NCBI GenBank assembly: GCA_021767785.1
Contig: JAASSR010000003.1
Span: 1 to 64,000 of the forward strand
DNA length: 64,000 bases
Source of the DNA: Methanolobus sp.
GTDB taxonomy: Archaea > Halobacteriota > Methanosarcinia > Methanosarcinales > Methanosarcinaceae
Direction: 5' to 3'
This document shows positions 35,103-44,178 of this stretch, piece after piece. Positions within the stretch are counted from its first letter, which is position 1. The number at the start of each line of letters is the position of its first letter. Made by a program: the position numbers and the translations under genes. A model generated the notes under the pieces. That model did not search any database. It saw nothing but the letters and a program-made list of their open reading frames with translations, and was not told the DNA's origin.

Positions 35103-36011
35103 TTATGACTGCACACTGTTTTTTATATCGGATATGATCTCTTCAATATCTCTTTCGATCTTACAGTTGCCCTTATACTTGCGTTTGAAATGTTTCAGGA
35201 CGTTGGAGACATCCCTTCTGAGTAATTCGTCCGCATGGGGATGAGTTGTTTCTATATACTGGGGCCAGTCTATGAACTGCACTCCATCCTCATTTACGAA
35301 AATGTTGTATTCGCTGAGATCAGAGTGGATATAACCTTCTTTATAGATCAGACCGATCTGACGGATTACCTCATCAAAGAACCACTGAGGTTCAAGTACT
35401 CTGGTCTTGTAGAGAAGTGTGCCCTTTGCGACATCCATGACAAGAGCATGACGATTATTATCAAGAAGTTTCGGGACAGATACTTTAGGGTACAGTTTTT
35501 TAAGAATTTCCGCTTCCCTCTTTGCTGCAAGTCTTGCTGCGTATATCCATGAGAAATGTTCCCTGTCCTTGAGATGAGAACGTGTTCTTTTAACAGTTTT
35601 GAAACTGGTTCTGCCTTCACGATGGAACTTCAGAATGACACCTTTTGCTTCCCCGATGGCAAGCTCAGGTTCTTTCACAGCCTCATGAACAACGGATTCC
35701 TTACCAACACCGATCTCGTCTCCTATTGCACTGATGATGCCTCTTTTAACAAAAGCATTGAGAGCAAGAGCATCGTATCCGTCAAAGTATATCTGATAGC
35801 CTTCATAGGGATTCTTGATACCAAGAACCATATTGTTCTTTATCAGTAAACTCAGTTTATACTCAAGTGTAGAAACAGGAAGGCGAGTATATTTTATTAG
35901 TTCCTCAATGGGAACCCACTCAAAATGCTTCATCCCGATCTCAATACCAGTAAGTATGCGCAGATCCTTACTGTCCAGTTCCCTGAATAATTTCACAACG
36001 TCATCTATCAT
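35103..36011 (-). CDS. rio2: RIO2-type serine/threonine protein kinase
   Basis: N-terminal wHTH, IGVGKESVVHEAV, LKFHREGRTSFKTVKRTRSH, GYIHSDLSEYNIFVNEDGVQFIDWPQ. Confidence 0.95.
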   Translation of the reverse strand: MIDDVVKLFRELDSKDLRILTGIEIGMKHFEWVPIEELIKYTRLPVSTLEYKLSLLIKNNMVLGIKNPYEGYQIYFDGYDALALNAFVKRGIISAIGDEIGVGKESVVHEAVKEPELAIGEAKGVILKFHREGRTSFKTVKRTRSHLKDREHFSWIYAARLAAKREAEILKKLYPKVSVPKLLDNNRHALVMDVAKGTLLYKTRVLEPQWFFDEVIRQIGLIYKEGYIHSDLSEYNIFVNEDGVQFIDWPQYIETTHPHADELLRRDVSNVLKHFKRKYKGNCKIERDIEEIISDIKNSVQS

Positions 36012-36109
36012 TTGCTCCCTAATTGATGCGATGGTTTAGATGATTTTTGGTAGAGTGTGCGGGCCCAGAGAAATTAAGACAAAAGCTAAAACCGAAGATT
36101 GCCGAATGT

Positions 36110-37315
36110 TCAGGTAAATTCGCCCCAACCTTCTTCCTCTACACGCCTTATAACTTCCTTGAGCGGCAGACCAACTTTATCGGCAACCCTGCGGCAATCC
36201 TCGTACTCGGCAGAGATGTGTAATATCTCACCGGTTCTGTCCTGTGCAATTTTTACGGCAACCATGAATTCCTCACCTTTAAGCCGTATTTTGACTTTAT
36301 CCAGCCTTCGGTCGGCTACGAAACGATGGACCGTGGGTATCACACGGATTCCCAGAGTACCGGTTTCTTTCATAATTTGCCTGGCGATACGTTCACTGTT
36401 CCGGGATTTTGTTATTACCTTAATAATATGGCCGGATCTGCCTTTTTTCATTATTGTAGGAGTGATGGCAACGTCCCTTGCTCCAGCAGCAAGCAGTTTG
36501 TCGAAAAGATTTCCTAGAACCTCACCGGTGACATCATCCACATTGGTTTCCAGAACCTCGATACTGTCCTTTGTCAGTACATCATCCATTTCTATTAAGA
36601 TACTCCGCAGCACGTTGGGATCTTCTGTGTCTGCATCACCGGCTCCGTAACCTACTGAAAGGACCTTGCCTTTTGGAAGACTTTCAATGGGTCTTGCAAA
36701 ATGAGACAGTAAAGCGGCTCCTGTGGGTGTGAGCAACTCCCGGTCTCCTGAACCATAGGAATGAAGCCTGCCTGCCCGCAGAATTTCAAGGGTTGCCGGA
36801 GCAGGAACTGCCATATATCCATGGGCCGCCCTGACCCTGCCACCTCCAACATTGACAGGAGTGCAGAATATTGAATCCGCAGATAACTCATGGATCGCTG
36901 CACAGGAACCTATGACATCAGCAAGGGCATCGTTCTGTCCGACTTCATGGAAATGCAGCTCTTCCGGTGACTCTCCATGAACCTTTGATTCTGCTTTGGC
37001 CATTATCGCAAAAACATCAAGAGCACTTTTTTCCACCATTGCCGGAAGTCCGGCAGATATTATAATGTCCACAAGATCACTGTAACGTCTTGAATGCTCA
37101 TCATGTACTGAATCTATGTGTACATCAACTGCATGGATACCTTTTTTGCTGACACTGCCAACGGATACTGACACATCCACTGCGGATTCTATGATCTCAA
37201 TTATCTTTGGAGCGTCTGCTCCAAGACTGATAAGACTTCCAAGTACCATATCTCCGGCTGCACCTGAGAAAGGATCGAATATAAGAGACTTCATTTTATC
37301 ATTTCCAAATTGCAT
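36110..37315 (-). CDS. larC: Nickel-pincer cofactor biosynthesis protein LarC
   Basis: LIFDPFSGAAGDMVLGSLISLGAD, HFHEVGQNDALADVIGSCAAIHEL, LETNVDDVTGEVLG. Confidence 0.93.
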   Translation of the reverse strand: MQFGNDKMKSLIFDPFSGAAGDMVLGSLISLGADAPKIIEIIESAVDVSVSVGSVSKKGIHAVDVHIDSVHDEHSRRYSDLVDIIISAGLPAMVEKSALDVFAIMAKAESKVHGESPEELHFHEVGQNDALADVIGSCAAIHELSADSIFCTPVNVGGGRVRAAHGYMAVPAPATLEILRAGRLHSYGSGDRELLTPTGAALLSHFARPIESLPKGKVLSVGYGAGDADTEDPNVLRSILIEMDDVLTKDSIEVLETNVDDVTGEVLGNLFDKLLAAGARDVAITPTIMKKGRSGHIIKVITKSRNSERIARQIMKETGTLGIRVIPTVHRFVADRRLDKVKIRLKGEEFMVAVKIAQDRTGEILHISAEYEDCRRVADKVGLPLKEVIRRVEEEGWGEFT

Positions 37316-37357
37316 GTTGAAATTTTAAACAGCAGGTCAATCTGTTCTGTGGAACTA

Positions 37358-38128
37358 TCATTCTCTTGCTTCTGCAACCCTGTTGGCTATCCTTGCTGCA
37401 AAGGCACCTGCAACAAAACCGGCATCTATATTCACAACAGAAAGAACCGAACATGACTGTAACATAGAAAGCAGTGCAGCCTCACCTTTCGCACCGGCAC
37501 CGTATCCGGTAGATACCGGCAACCCGATCACAGGAACATCCAGAAGACCGGAAACTACAGTCGGCAAAGTACCTTCTCTTCCTGCAGCCACTACAACAGA
37601 ATCCGGTTTTTTGTCCCTGAGCCTCTGCATTTCACCGATGAGCCTGTGAAACCCGGCAACTCCCACATCATAGATAGCAATGGTATCACAGCCCATTTCA
37701 GATGCCACCATCCTTGCCTCTTCAGCAGCATCAATATCCGCAGTACCGGCAGTGATTATGGCAACCACTCCTCCGCTCCTTGGAGCAGGTGTGCCGTTGT
37801 GGACCACCACGGCTGTGGAATGAAGATCCCATTCAAGTTCGTCGGCTTTGAAACTGGAAAGTATCATTTCTCTGTGTTTATCCCCGAGCCTTGTTATAAG
37901 CACCCGACCTGTTGCAGATATCTGGGCCTTTGCTATTTCAACAACATCTGCAGGGTCTTTACCCTCTGCAAGTATGGCTTCCATTATACCTGTTCGATGT
38001 TTTCGGAAAATATCGATCTTGGCAATGTCGGTAACAGGAACGTATCCCATGGAGCGGATATGAGATTCTGCAGTATCTATATCGGTCTCGTTGTTCTTCA
38101 GCTTGTTTAATACACTTTTAAGGTCCAT
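37358..38128 (-). CDS. larB: Nickel-pincer cofactor biosynthesis protein LarB (AIRC-like)
   Basis: AGTADIDAAEEARMVASEMG, VVAAGREGTLPTVVSGLLDVPVIGLPVSTGYGAGAKGEAALLSMLQSCSVLSVVNIDAG. Confidence 0.94.
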   Translation of the reverse strand: MDLKSVLNKLKNNETDIDTAESHIRSMGYVPVTDIAKIDIFRKHRTGIMEAILAEGKDPADVVEIAKAQISATGRVLITRLGDKHREMILSSFKADELEWDLHSTAVVVHNGTPAPRSGGVVAIITAGTADIDAAEEARMVASEMGCDTIAIYDVGVAGFHRLIGEMQRLRDKKPDSVVVAAGREGTLPTVVSGLLDVPVIGLPVSTGYGAGAKGEAALLSMLQSCSVLSVVNIDAGFVAGAFAARIANRVAEARE

Positions 38129-38259
38129 TTTTACTCCTGCTCTATTTTAGATAAACTGCTATTTAAGCCTAATAATAGGTAATTAACAAATAAGTATAAT
38201 TCGTATAATATTGTGAAGTGAATAGAAAACTATAATATAGATTAGACGGTGTTCAAATT

Positions 38260-38469
38260 ATGGAAGGACCACTTGGAAAACTATATGATATGCCAGCAAC
38301 TGTACTGATGATAATTGGCCTGGTGTTGAGTGCTTTCCTTTTCTATAGTCTTATGAAGGCGGCGGAAAACGGAAATCTCTTGATGGTGATATTACTCGCT
38401 GTCTCAATATCCATTGTAGCCTTTGTAGTAAGCAGGGCAATTAAACATCAAAAAATAAAAGAGTTATAA
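38260..38469 (+). CDS. Small membrane protein, hypothetical
   Basis: 69 aa with two predicted TM segments. Confidence 0.6.
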   Translation: MEGPLGKLYDMPATVLMIIGLVLSAFLFYSLMKAAENGNLLMVILLAVSISIVAFVVSRAIKHQKIKEL

Positions 38470-38494
38470 ATGAACCTGTGAGATCGCTGATATT

Positions 38495-38914
38495 TCACTT
38501 CATTTTTCTCCTTGACTCTTCCACTTCATCGATAACACCTGGATATTCCCTGAACATTGAAAGTATATCAAGGGCGGCTACAAGGTCCACAACTCCTATT
38601 GCACCTATTGCCTCACCCCGTACCGTTCTAATAGGGGCAACGACAACAGATTTACCTCTGTATACGCCTTCGGAGGGAACTGTTCTAATGATTGAATTTG
38701 TCTTCATTACCTCTTCCAGCACCGGCCCGGTGTAGTCCCTGTCCATGATGACTCCTCTTTCCATACGGATTCCTTTACAATTGAGGCTGCGCATGGTTAT
38801 CGGGATTCCCAGGAGGGTGTGTATTGCACTTGCTATGGGTTCCAGATCATCCGCCGTGGAATCGGAGCATATTTTCAGACAAATATCACCATTAAGTTCT
38901 TCATCGCATGTCAT
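38495..38914 (-). CDS. DUF2111 family protein
   Basis: IASAIHTLLGIPITMRSLNCKGIRMERGVIMDRDYTGPVLEEVM...GEAIGAIGVVDL; recalled as a methanogen-associated DUF. Confidence 0.75.
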   Translation of the reverse strand: MTCDEELNGDICLKICSDSTADDLEPIASAIHTLLGIPITMRSLNCKGIRMERGVIMDRDYTGPVLEEVMKTNSIIRTVPSEGVYRGKSVVVAPIRTVRGEAIGAIGVVDLVAALDILSMFREYPGVIDEVEESRRKMK

Positions 38915-38952
38915 TTTTAACTCACCTTTCTATTTAAACGGAAGAGATTTCA

Positions 38953-39864
38953 TCAATCGTATTTCACAGATGTTATGTACTCATGGGCAGATATAGCTGC
39001 AACAGCACCATCCGAAACAGCGGTTACTACCTGCCACATGGAAGTTCGACGGCAATCTCCTGCTGCGAATATTCCGCTAACCGAGCTTTCCATCCTGTCA
39101 TCTGTAACAATGAAACCTGCATCTGTCTTTTCAACATCCACCATTGATGTATTGGGACTGATGCCCACATAAATGAAAACACCATCTATTTTCATTTCAG
39201 TCAGTTCATCTGTTTTTACATTTTTCAGGATAACTTTGTCCACAAGTTCCTCACCTTTTATCTCCTGGACAACAGTGTCCCAGATGAAAGTAATATTCCC
39301 TTTGCCAAATGCCCGTTTCTGAAGTACGGAGCATGCTCTGAGCTCATCACGTCTGTGCACCACATAGACCTTACTGGCAATATCCGAAAGTATAAGAGCG
39401 TCAGTAATAGCAGAATCACCCCCTCCCACAACAATGACTTCCTGACCTCCATAGAAAGGACCATCACAGGTGGCACAATAAGAAACTCCTTTGGTCATGA
39501 ATTGGTTCTCACCCGGAACTCCGAGACGTTTGGGGTTTGCACCGGTGGCGACTATCACTGCAAGAGCTTCGAATTCGCCTTCGTCTGTTATGACAACTTT
39601 TCTGTCACTTTCAGCCCTTACAGCACTTACATCAGCATTCTGTATATTAACACCGGTGTTTTCTGCATGTACCTTGAACTTCTGCATCAGCTCCATTCCT
39701 GATATAGAGGGGATACCCGGATAGTTCTCAACCCTGTCAGCTGTTGATATCTGACCGGCCACAACGTTCTTTTCAAGCACCAGTGTATCAAGACCGTCAC
39801 GTACGGCGTAGATTCCTGCTGTCATCCCCGCAGGTCCTCCGCCTATAATGATAAGATCATACAT
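38953..39864 (-). CDS. trxB: Thioredoxin-disulfide reductase
   Basis: IIGGGPAGMTAGIYAVRDGLDTLVLEK, SYCATCDGPFY, GGGDSAITDAL, GIFAAGDCR. Confidence 0.95.
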   Translation of the reverse strand: MYDLIIIGGGPAGMTAGIYAVRDGLDTLVLEKNVVAGQISTADRVENYPGIPSISGMELMQKFKVHAENTGVNIQNADVSAVRAESDRKVVITDEGEFEALAVIVATGANPKRLGVPGENQFMTKGVSYCATCDGPFYGGQEVIVVGGGDSAITDALILSDIASKVYVVHRRDELRACSVLQKRAFGKGNITFIWDTVVQEIKGEELVDKVILKNVKTDELTEMKIDGVFIYVGISPNTSMVDVEKTDAGFIVTDDRMESSVSGIFAAGDCRRTSMWQVVTAVSDGAVAAISAHEYITSVKYD

Positions 39865-39869
39865 GTTGA

Positions 39870-40118
39870 TCAGCTATTATCACAAACATCGCTTGCCTGT
39901 TCTTTGTCAGGAACTCCTACAAAGGCAACCTTATCGTCAATAATAGTTGTAGGTATTGAGCGTATCTTGAACTTCTTTGCAAGCTCCTTTCCTTCAGGAG
40001 TGTCCAGTTCTACTTCCTCGTATTCAAAATCGCACTGTTCGTTTAATTCCCGCCATATTTTCTTTGCAGTAGGACAAAAATGACACCATTCTGAATGTAC
40101 TAAAGTAACCTTTACCAT
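39870..40118 (-). CDS. Thioredoxin/glutaredoxin-like protein
   Basis: LVHSEWCHFCPTAKKIW redox motif, FKIRSIPTTII; paired with trxB. Confidence 0.88.
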   Translation of the reverse strand: MVKVTLVHSEWCHFCPTAKKIWRELNEQCDFEYEEVELDTPEGKELAKKFKIRSIPTTIIDDKVAFVGVPDKEQASDVCDNS

Positions 40119-40284
40119 ATTATTCCACACTCCTTTTATTGCTCATTATTCTATTAGTTAGGAGGGTATATCAAATTAATGACTGTAAAAAATTGAATTT
40201 TGATATTCAATTACCATATATACAAAATGATGTTTCAAAAGGTATATTTCTAATAAACAATATTTATAAAGAGGAGGGATTGAT

Positions 40285-40980
40285 ATTTCAAAATATTCCA
40301 TCGATGAGTTTGTAAGAAACACAGGACAAAAAGACCTCGGACAAGGAAAATTCGAACTTGAACGTGACAGAATGCTGGAAGTCAACCTTGACGGGCATAT
40401 CTGGATGAAAATGGGTGTAATGGTTGCATATAGAGGTAATGTGAAATTCACAAGAGAGGGTATGCTTGAACACGGACTCGGCAAATTTATGAAAAAGGCA
40501 GTTACAGGTGAAGGAATTACCCTTACAAAAGCAGAAGGTAACGGTAAAGTCTACCTTGCTGACAGCGGAAAGAAGATATCCATACTAAACCTTGACAATG
40601 ACTCCATTTACGTGAATGGTAATGACCTGCTTGCCTTTGAGGAAAGTATCAGCTGGGATATAAAAATGATGAAAAAAGTAGCAGGGATGATGTCCGGAGG
40701 GCTTTTCAATGTCAAGCTGGAAGGTAGTGGAATGATAGCCATCACAACCCATTATGATCCACTCACACTCAGAGTGTCTCCTGAAAGGCCGGTTTACACT
40801 GACCCGAATGCAACTGTTGCCTGGTCAGGAAACCTGCAACCGGACATAAAAACAGATATTTCACTGAAAACACTGGTCGGAAGGTCAAGTGGTGAAAGCC
40901 TGCAGATGGCATTTAAAGACGAAGGTTTTGTTGTGATACAGCCGTTCGAAGAGATTCCATATGTAACACCAACGGCATGA
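40285..40980 (+). CDS. AIM24 family protein; proposed ATT start codon
   Basis: Frame reads (I)[36 protein letters not shown]..., conserved from the first residues; no in-frame ATG/GTG/TTG between the stop at 40267 and Met at 40372; GAGGAGGG at 40271-40278 is 6 nt before ATT 40285. Confidence 0.85.
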   Translation: MSKYSIDEFVRNTGQKDLGQGKFELERDRMLEVNLDGHIWMKMGVMVAYRGNVKFTREGMLEHGLGKFMKKAVTGEGITLTKAEGNGKVYLADSGKKISILNLDNDSIYVNGNDLLAFEESISWDIKMMKKVAGMMSGGLFNVKLEGSGMIAITTHYDPLTLRVSPERPVYTDPNATVAWSGNLQPDIKTDISLKTLVGRSSGESLQMAFKDEGFVVIQPFEEIPYVTPTA

Positions 40981-41003
40981 CCTGCCTTTACTTTTTTTAA
41001 TCT

Positions 41004-41723
41004 TTAACCTTTTGTTATAAGATCATAACTGACATCAGCTTTCCTTATCTCAGGTACATCGCCCCAGAATCCCATATATTCATTCTGAATAACAATAGCA
41101 CCCTTGATACTATCAACATCTTTCACAACATCAAAAGACCTTTCAACTGCTTCCCTGCCGATATCTGTTGCATTTCCAAGAGCTGTAGCTGCCGCATCAG
41201 CAAGGGAGACATCATCAGAAAACACAACCGCAGCGTCAGCCATCCCGAAACTTATAGAAGGACCGACACTTCCCGATGAAGTACAGATACCTGTAATGGA
41301 ATCACGTGGTTCAATTTCAAAGCCCAGATCTTTCAATGGAGAATTGCCGGCATAGATACCTATTACCACAGGTCGGTCGTTTATGATAGCTATATCGCCA
41401 CCATTATCAACTATAGCAAATTCTGCCCCTGCATCTGCCATTGCTTCCACGGTCAGGGAAGAGATAGTACCTGCAACCGCACTCATGGGACCTATACCCA
41501 TAGTGTTTCCGGCCATGATCATCCTCTTGATAATCTCAGGAAAATCGCCTTTTGAATCGTATGGTTCAAGAGTGCTTCTGAAGAAGGGATCCGAAGAAAT
41601 GTATGATTCCAGTTCCCTTCGATGAAACCTTATGACTTCTTTGGCAAGCTCTATGTATGAAAGCGAGTCCGCCTGGATGGTAACAATGGTCTCTTTCAGC
41701 CTGAAATGCTCTTTCATAGTCAA
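41004..41723 (-). CDS. UPF0280 / COG2122 family protein (homocysteine biosynthesis associated)
   Basis: [50 protein letters not shown]-like [27 protein letters not shown]. Confidence 0.9.
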   Translation of the reverse strand: MTMKEHFRLKETIVTIQADSLSYIELAKEVIRFHRRELESYISSDPFFRSTLEPYDSKGDFPEIIKRMIMAGNTMGIGPMSAVAGTISSLTVEAMADAGAEFAIVDNGGDIAIINDRPVVIGIYAGNSPLKDLGFEIEPRDSITGICTSSGSVGPSISFGMADAAVVFSDDVSLADAAATALGNATDIGREAVERSFDVVKDVDSIKGAIVIQNEYMGFWGDVPEIRKADVSYDLITKG

Positions 41724-41743
41724 TATAAATAAAATAAAAGGTC

Positions 41744-42136
41744 TTATCCGTTATTTCCGAGTGAGAGAGCATTGTGCGGACACATTGCAACACATGTTCC
41801 ACACTGAATGCATTTGGTTTCATCCACCTGCAGATTGAACTCATCGTCCAGTGAAAAGACCTTTGTAGGACAAACAGATAGACAGGCTCCGCATTCAACA
41901 CATTCATTCTCATCCCAGTTTATTGGAGTATCCAGCTTTTTGACCACAGCCCCTTTGCTGGTTAAAGATTCGCACATCATCTCAAATTTATCTTCAAGTA
42001 CATCTGCAACGACCTCTCCCCGGGAACGGTCAAAATGTGCCTGGGATATATTAAGCAACACACCTGTCTCAAGTATTGCTTCTGCCATAATTGGTTTTGT
42101 GATAATATCACTGGAAATGTTGATCTTGATCTTCAA
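41744..42136 (-). CDS. NIL domain plus 2x[4Fe-4S] ferredoxin protein
   Basis: N-terminal NIL domain, [16 protein letters not shown] and [16 protein letters not shown]. Confidence 0.93.
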   Translation of the reverse strand: MKIKINISSDIITKPIMAEAILETGVLLNISQAHFDRSRGEVVADVLEDKFEMMCESLTSKGAVVKKLDTPINWDENECVECGACLSVCPTKVFSLDDEFNLQVDETKCIQCGTCVAMCPHNALSLGNNG

Positions 42137-42138
42137 AT

Positions 42139-43641
42139 TTATGACCTCCTGCCATATAGTTTACTGATATCATCACTTGTGATAATACCGATCACCTGCT
42201 TATTCTTATCTATAACAGGCATTGCAGAAACCGAATTCTGGTCCATTCTTCTTGCAATAACAGCTACATTTTCATCTGAATTTGCTGTAATGACCTTGCG
42301 TGTCATGATATCTTCAACAAGATCGAACTTGTTCTTAGAAACAGCTTTGGAAATGTCCCATGCAGTAACAATTCCTGCAAGGGTATTATCGCCGTTGATA
42401 ACAGGAAGATGATTAAAAGCAGTATCCATTATTGTCCTTGCAGCATCATACACACTGGCATCCTTTCCGATAGTTACCACACTCACGGCCATGATATCGG
42501 AAACAAGGGCTATTCCTTCAGTTTGTTTCATGGGCTTTGCAGATATGCCTTTGGGTACCTTTTCAACAGGCATGGAAACAAAGAAATCACCCTTTGATAT
42601 CCAGTTTTTAAGTTCTTTTGCAATGGCCCTTGATTTCTTAAAACTGGAAAGCGAAGATGTAGGTACATCATTTCCATCGATCTCAACAGAACCGCTGCGC
42701 AATTCCTCATAGGTCACCTGACGAAGGGCAGGCCTGTCCCTGCTGGGAATACCATAATCAAGAACATTCGTTGTTACTCCCGCATCACTGACAGCTGTGG
42801 CCTGTGCTATCTGTTCGTTGAGTACAGGGATAGGAACTCCCATTCCCACATAGAGAGACGTTCCGTAACCTGTGAAATTAGCTGCCCTTATGTAATCTGA
42901 ACTCATCTGTTTTAGATCACCCTGTACCATCAGGGTTCCAAAACCACCACCAGATGAATGCTGAGTTCCCTCACCTACTATATAGCCCTGAGCACCTCCA
43001 AGGAATATCCTTGTTCCGGTACCTATAGTTGTATAATCAGGATCGTTGGAAAGGGGCGAAAGGACACCTGCTCCGGAATAGGTCACATTACCCAGGGACG
43101 GAAGGAGGGTTCCCATATAAGTGTACAATGTATTCTTAGTGCTGTTGGTAGCTGCATTGTATTTCTGATACGCATTGCGCGGATTCATCATAACAGCCTG
43201 GTTCATGTCCTCAAGTGTAAGGTTCGTGTCAAGTACTTTACGGGGATAACAATCGGTTCCATGAGATGTAGCATGAAGATGAACGGACTTACCCCTGATC
43301 AGGTCCTCAATGACATGGGCACCGCCATATTCCATCTCCAGGGACTCGGATAATTGTGTGGCACCTATGAAAGCATCAACTGCAGCAACACCCGTGTAAG
43401 CTTCAACGTCATTCAAAAATATTTTCTGCATCTTAATAGGAGGTTCCGAATGACCAAAGTTCAACCAGACACCCGAGGAACACATGGCTCCAAAGGTACC
43501 TGTAGTTACCACATCAACTTCCTTTGCTGCACCGTCTGCTCCAAGTTCATCGACAATATGAACCATCTCTTCGGCAGTAACTACATTGACACTTCCATCT
43601 TTAATTCTACCGTTGATTTCATGAATTGTTTTTTTGACCAT
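42139..43641 (-). CDS. DUF39 (COG1900) homocysteine biosynthesis protein with C-terminal CBS pair
   Basis: TTGTFGAMCSSGVWLNFGHSEPPIKM, FLGGAQGYIVGEGTQHSSGGGFGTLMVQGDLKQM; two CBS repeats. Confidence 0.93.
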   Translation of the reverse strand: MVKKTIHEINGRIKDGSVNVVTAEEMVHIVDELGADGAAKEVDVVTTGTFGAMCSSGVWLNFGHSEPPIKMQKIFLNDVEAYTGVAAVDAFIGATQLSESLEMEYGGAHVIEDLIRGKSVHLHATSHGTDCYPRKVLDTNLTLEDMNQAVMMNPRNAYQKYNAATNSTKNTLYTYMGTLLPSLGNVTYSGAGVLSPLSNDPDYTTIGTGTRIFLGGAQGYIVGEGTQHSSGGGFGTLMVQGDLKQMSSDYIRAANFTGYGTSLYVGMGVPIPVLNEQIAQATAVSDAGVTTNVLDYGIPSRDRPALRQVTYEELRSGSVEIDGNDVPTSSLSSFKKSRAIAKELKNWISKGDFFVSMPVEKVPKGISAKPMKQTEGIALVSDIMAVSVVTIGKDASVYDAARTIMDTAFNHLPVINGDNTLAGIVTAWDISKAVSKNKFDLVEDIMTRKVITANSDENVAVIARRMDQNSVSAMPVIDKNKQVIGIITSDDISKLYGRRS

Positions 43642-43904
43642 TCGACATACCTCTTAGACCACAAAAGTAATTTTTAGGCTTCTATATATTACTTATGGTA
43701 ATTTGTGTTTGGAAAAATATACCGGAACAATAAACAAAGACCAATTTATACCTGCAACTCTTTATTAAAGTTGTCATTCAAAATTATCATAACAACACGC
43801 TAATTCTTCATCATATCATCCCAGCACCAGACTGGTTCTTTAGAGCTCCCACGAAAAAAATCAAATCAAAAATCTTATATCCATGTTCTTCACTATATAA
43901 AGTG

Positions 43905-44060
43905 AATCAAACGTGGGGGTGGTCTCATATGAGGCAGGCAGTGCTCCCTGACAAATGCTCATGGAGTTCTGCCTGCTTCTCCCCCTGAACACATGGGAAA
44001 ATGAGATAGTGGATTGAACAGCATTTCCACCCCCACTCCTGATTCCTCTGCTATTTTTAT
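43905..44060 (+). ncRNA. Candidate structured, pseudoknotted non-coding RNA (family unknown; strand tentative)
   Basis: P1 GTGGGGGTGG 43913-43922 / CCACCCCCAC 44027-44036; P2 TCTCAT 43923-43928 / ATGAGA 44001-44006; P3 GAGGCAGGCAG 43931-43941 / CTGCCTGCTTC 43969-43979 (one G-U); P3b CTCC 43944-43947 / GGAG 43963-43966; pseudoknot AAATGCT 43953-43959 / AGCATTT 44020-44026. TATA-like at 43875-43880 and 43894-43900; CTATTTTTATA after the element. Confidence 0.7.
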
Positions 44061-44178
44061 ATACCTAAGGGTTTATATGCATAAAATATGCTCTTTAACA
44101 GAGCACAGAAGTAAAAAGCAGGATCAATATGGAGAAACTTTTTTTGTTAACAAATTGAACCGGAAAACTGTATTAATG

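Noticed and set aside
43905-44060. Structured RNA as SRP RNA, 5S rRNA, tRNA or RNase P
   Set aside because: Lacks SRP Alu/S-domain signatures and length, tRNA arms and 5S consensus; RNase P is found separately at 49848-50228.
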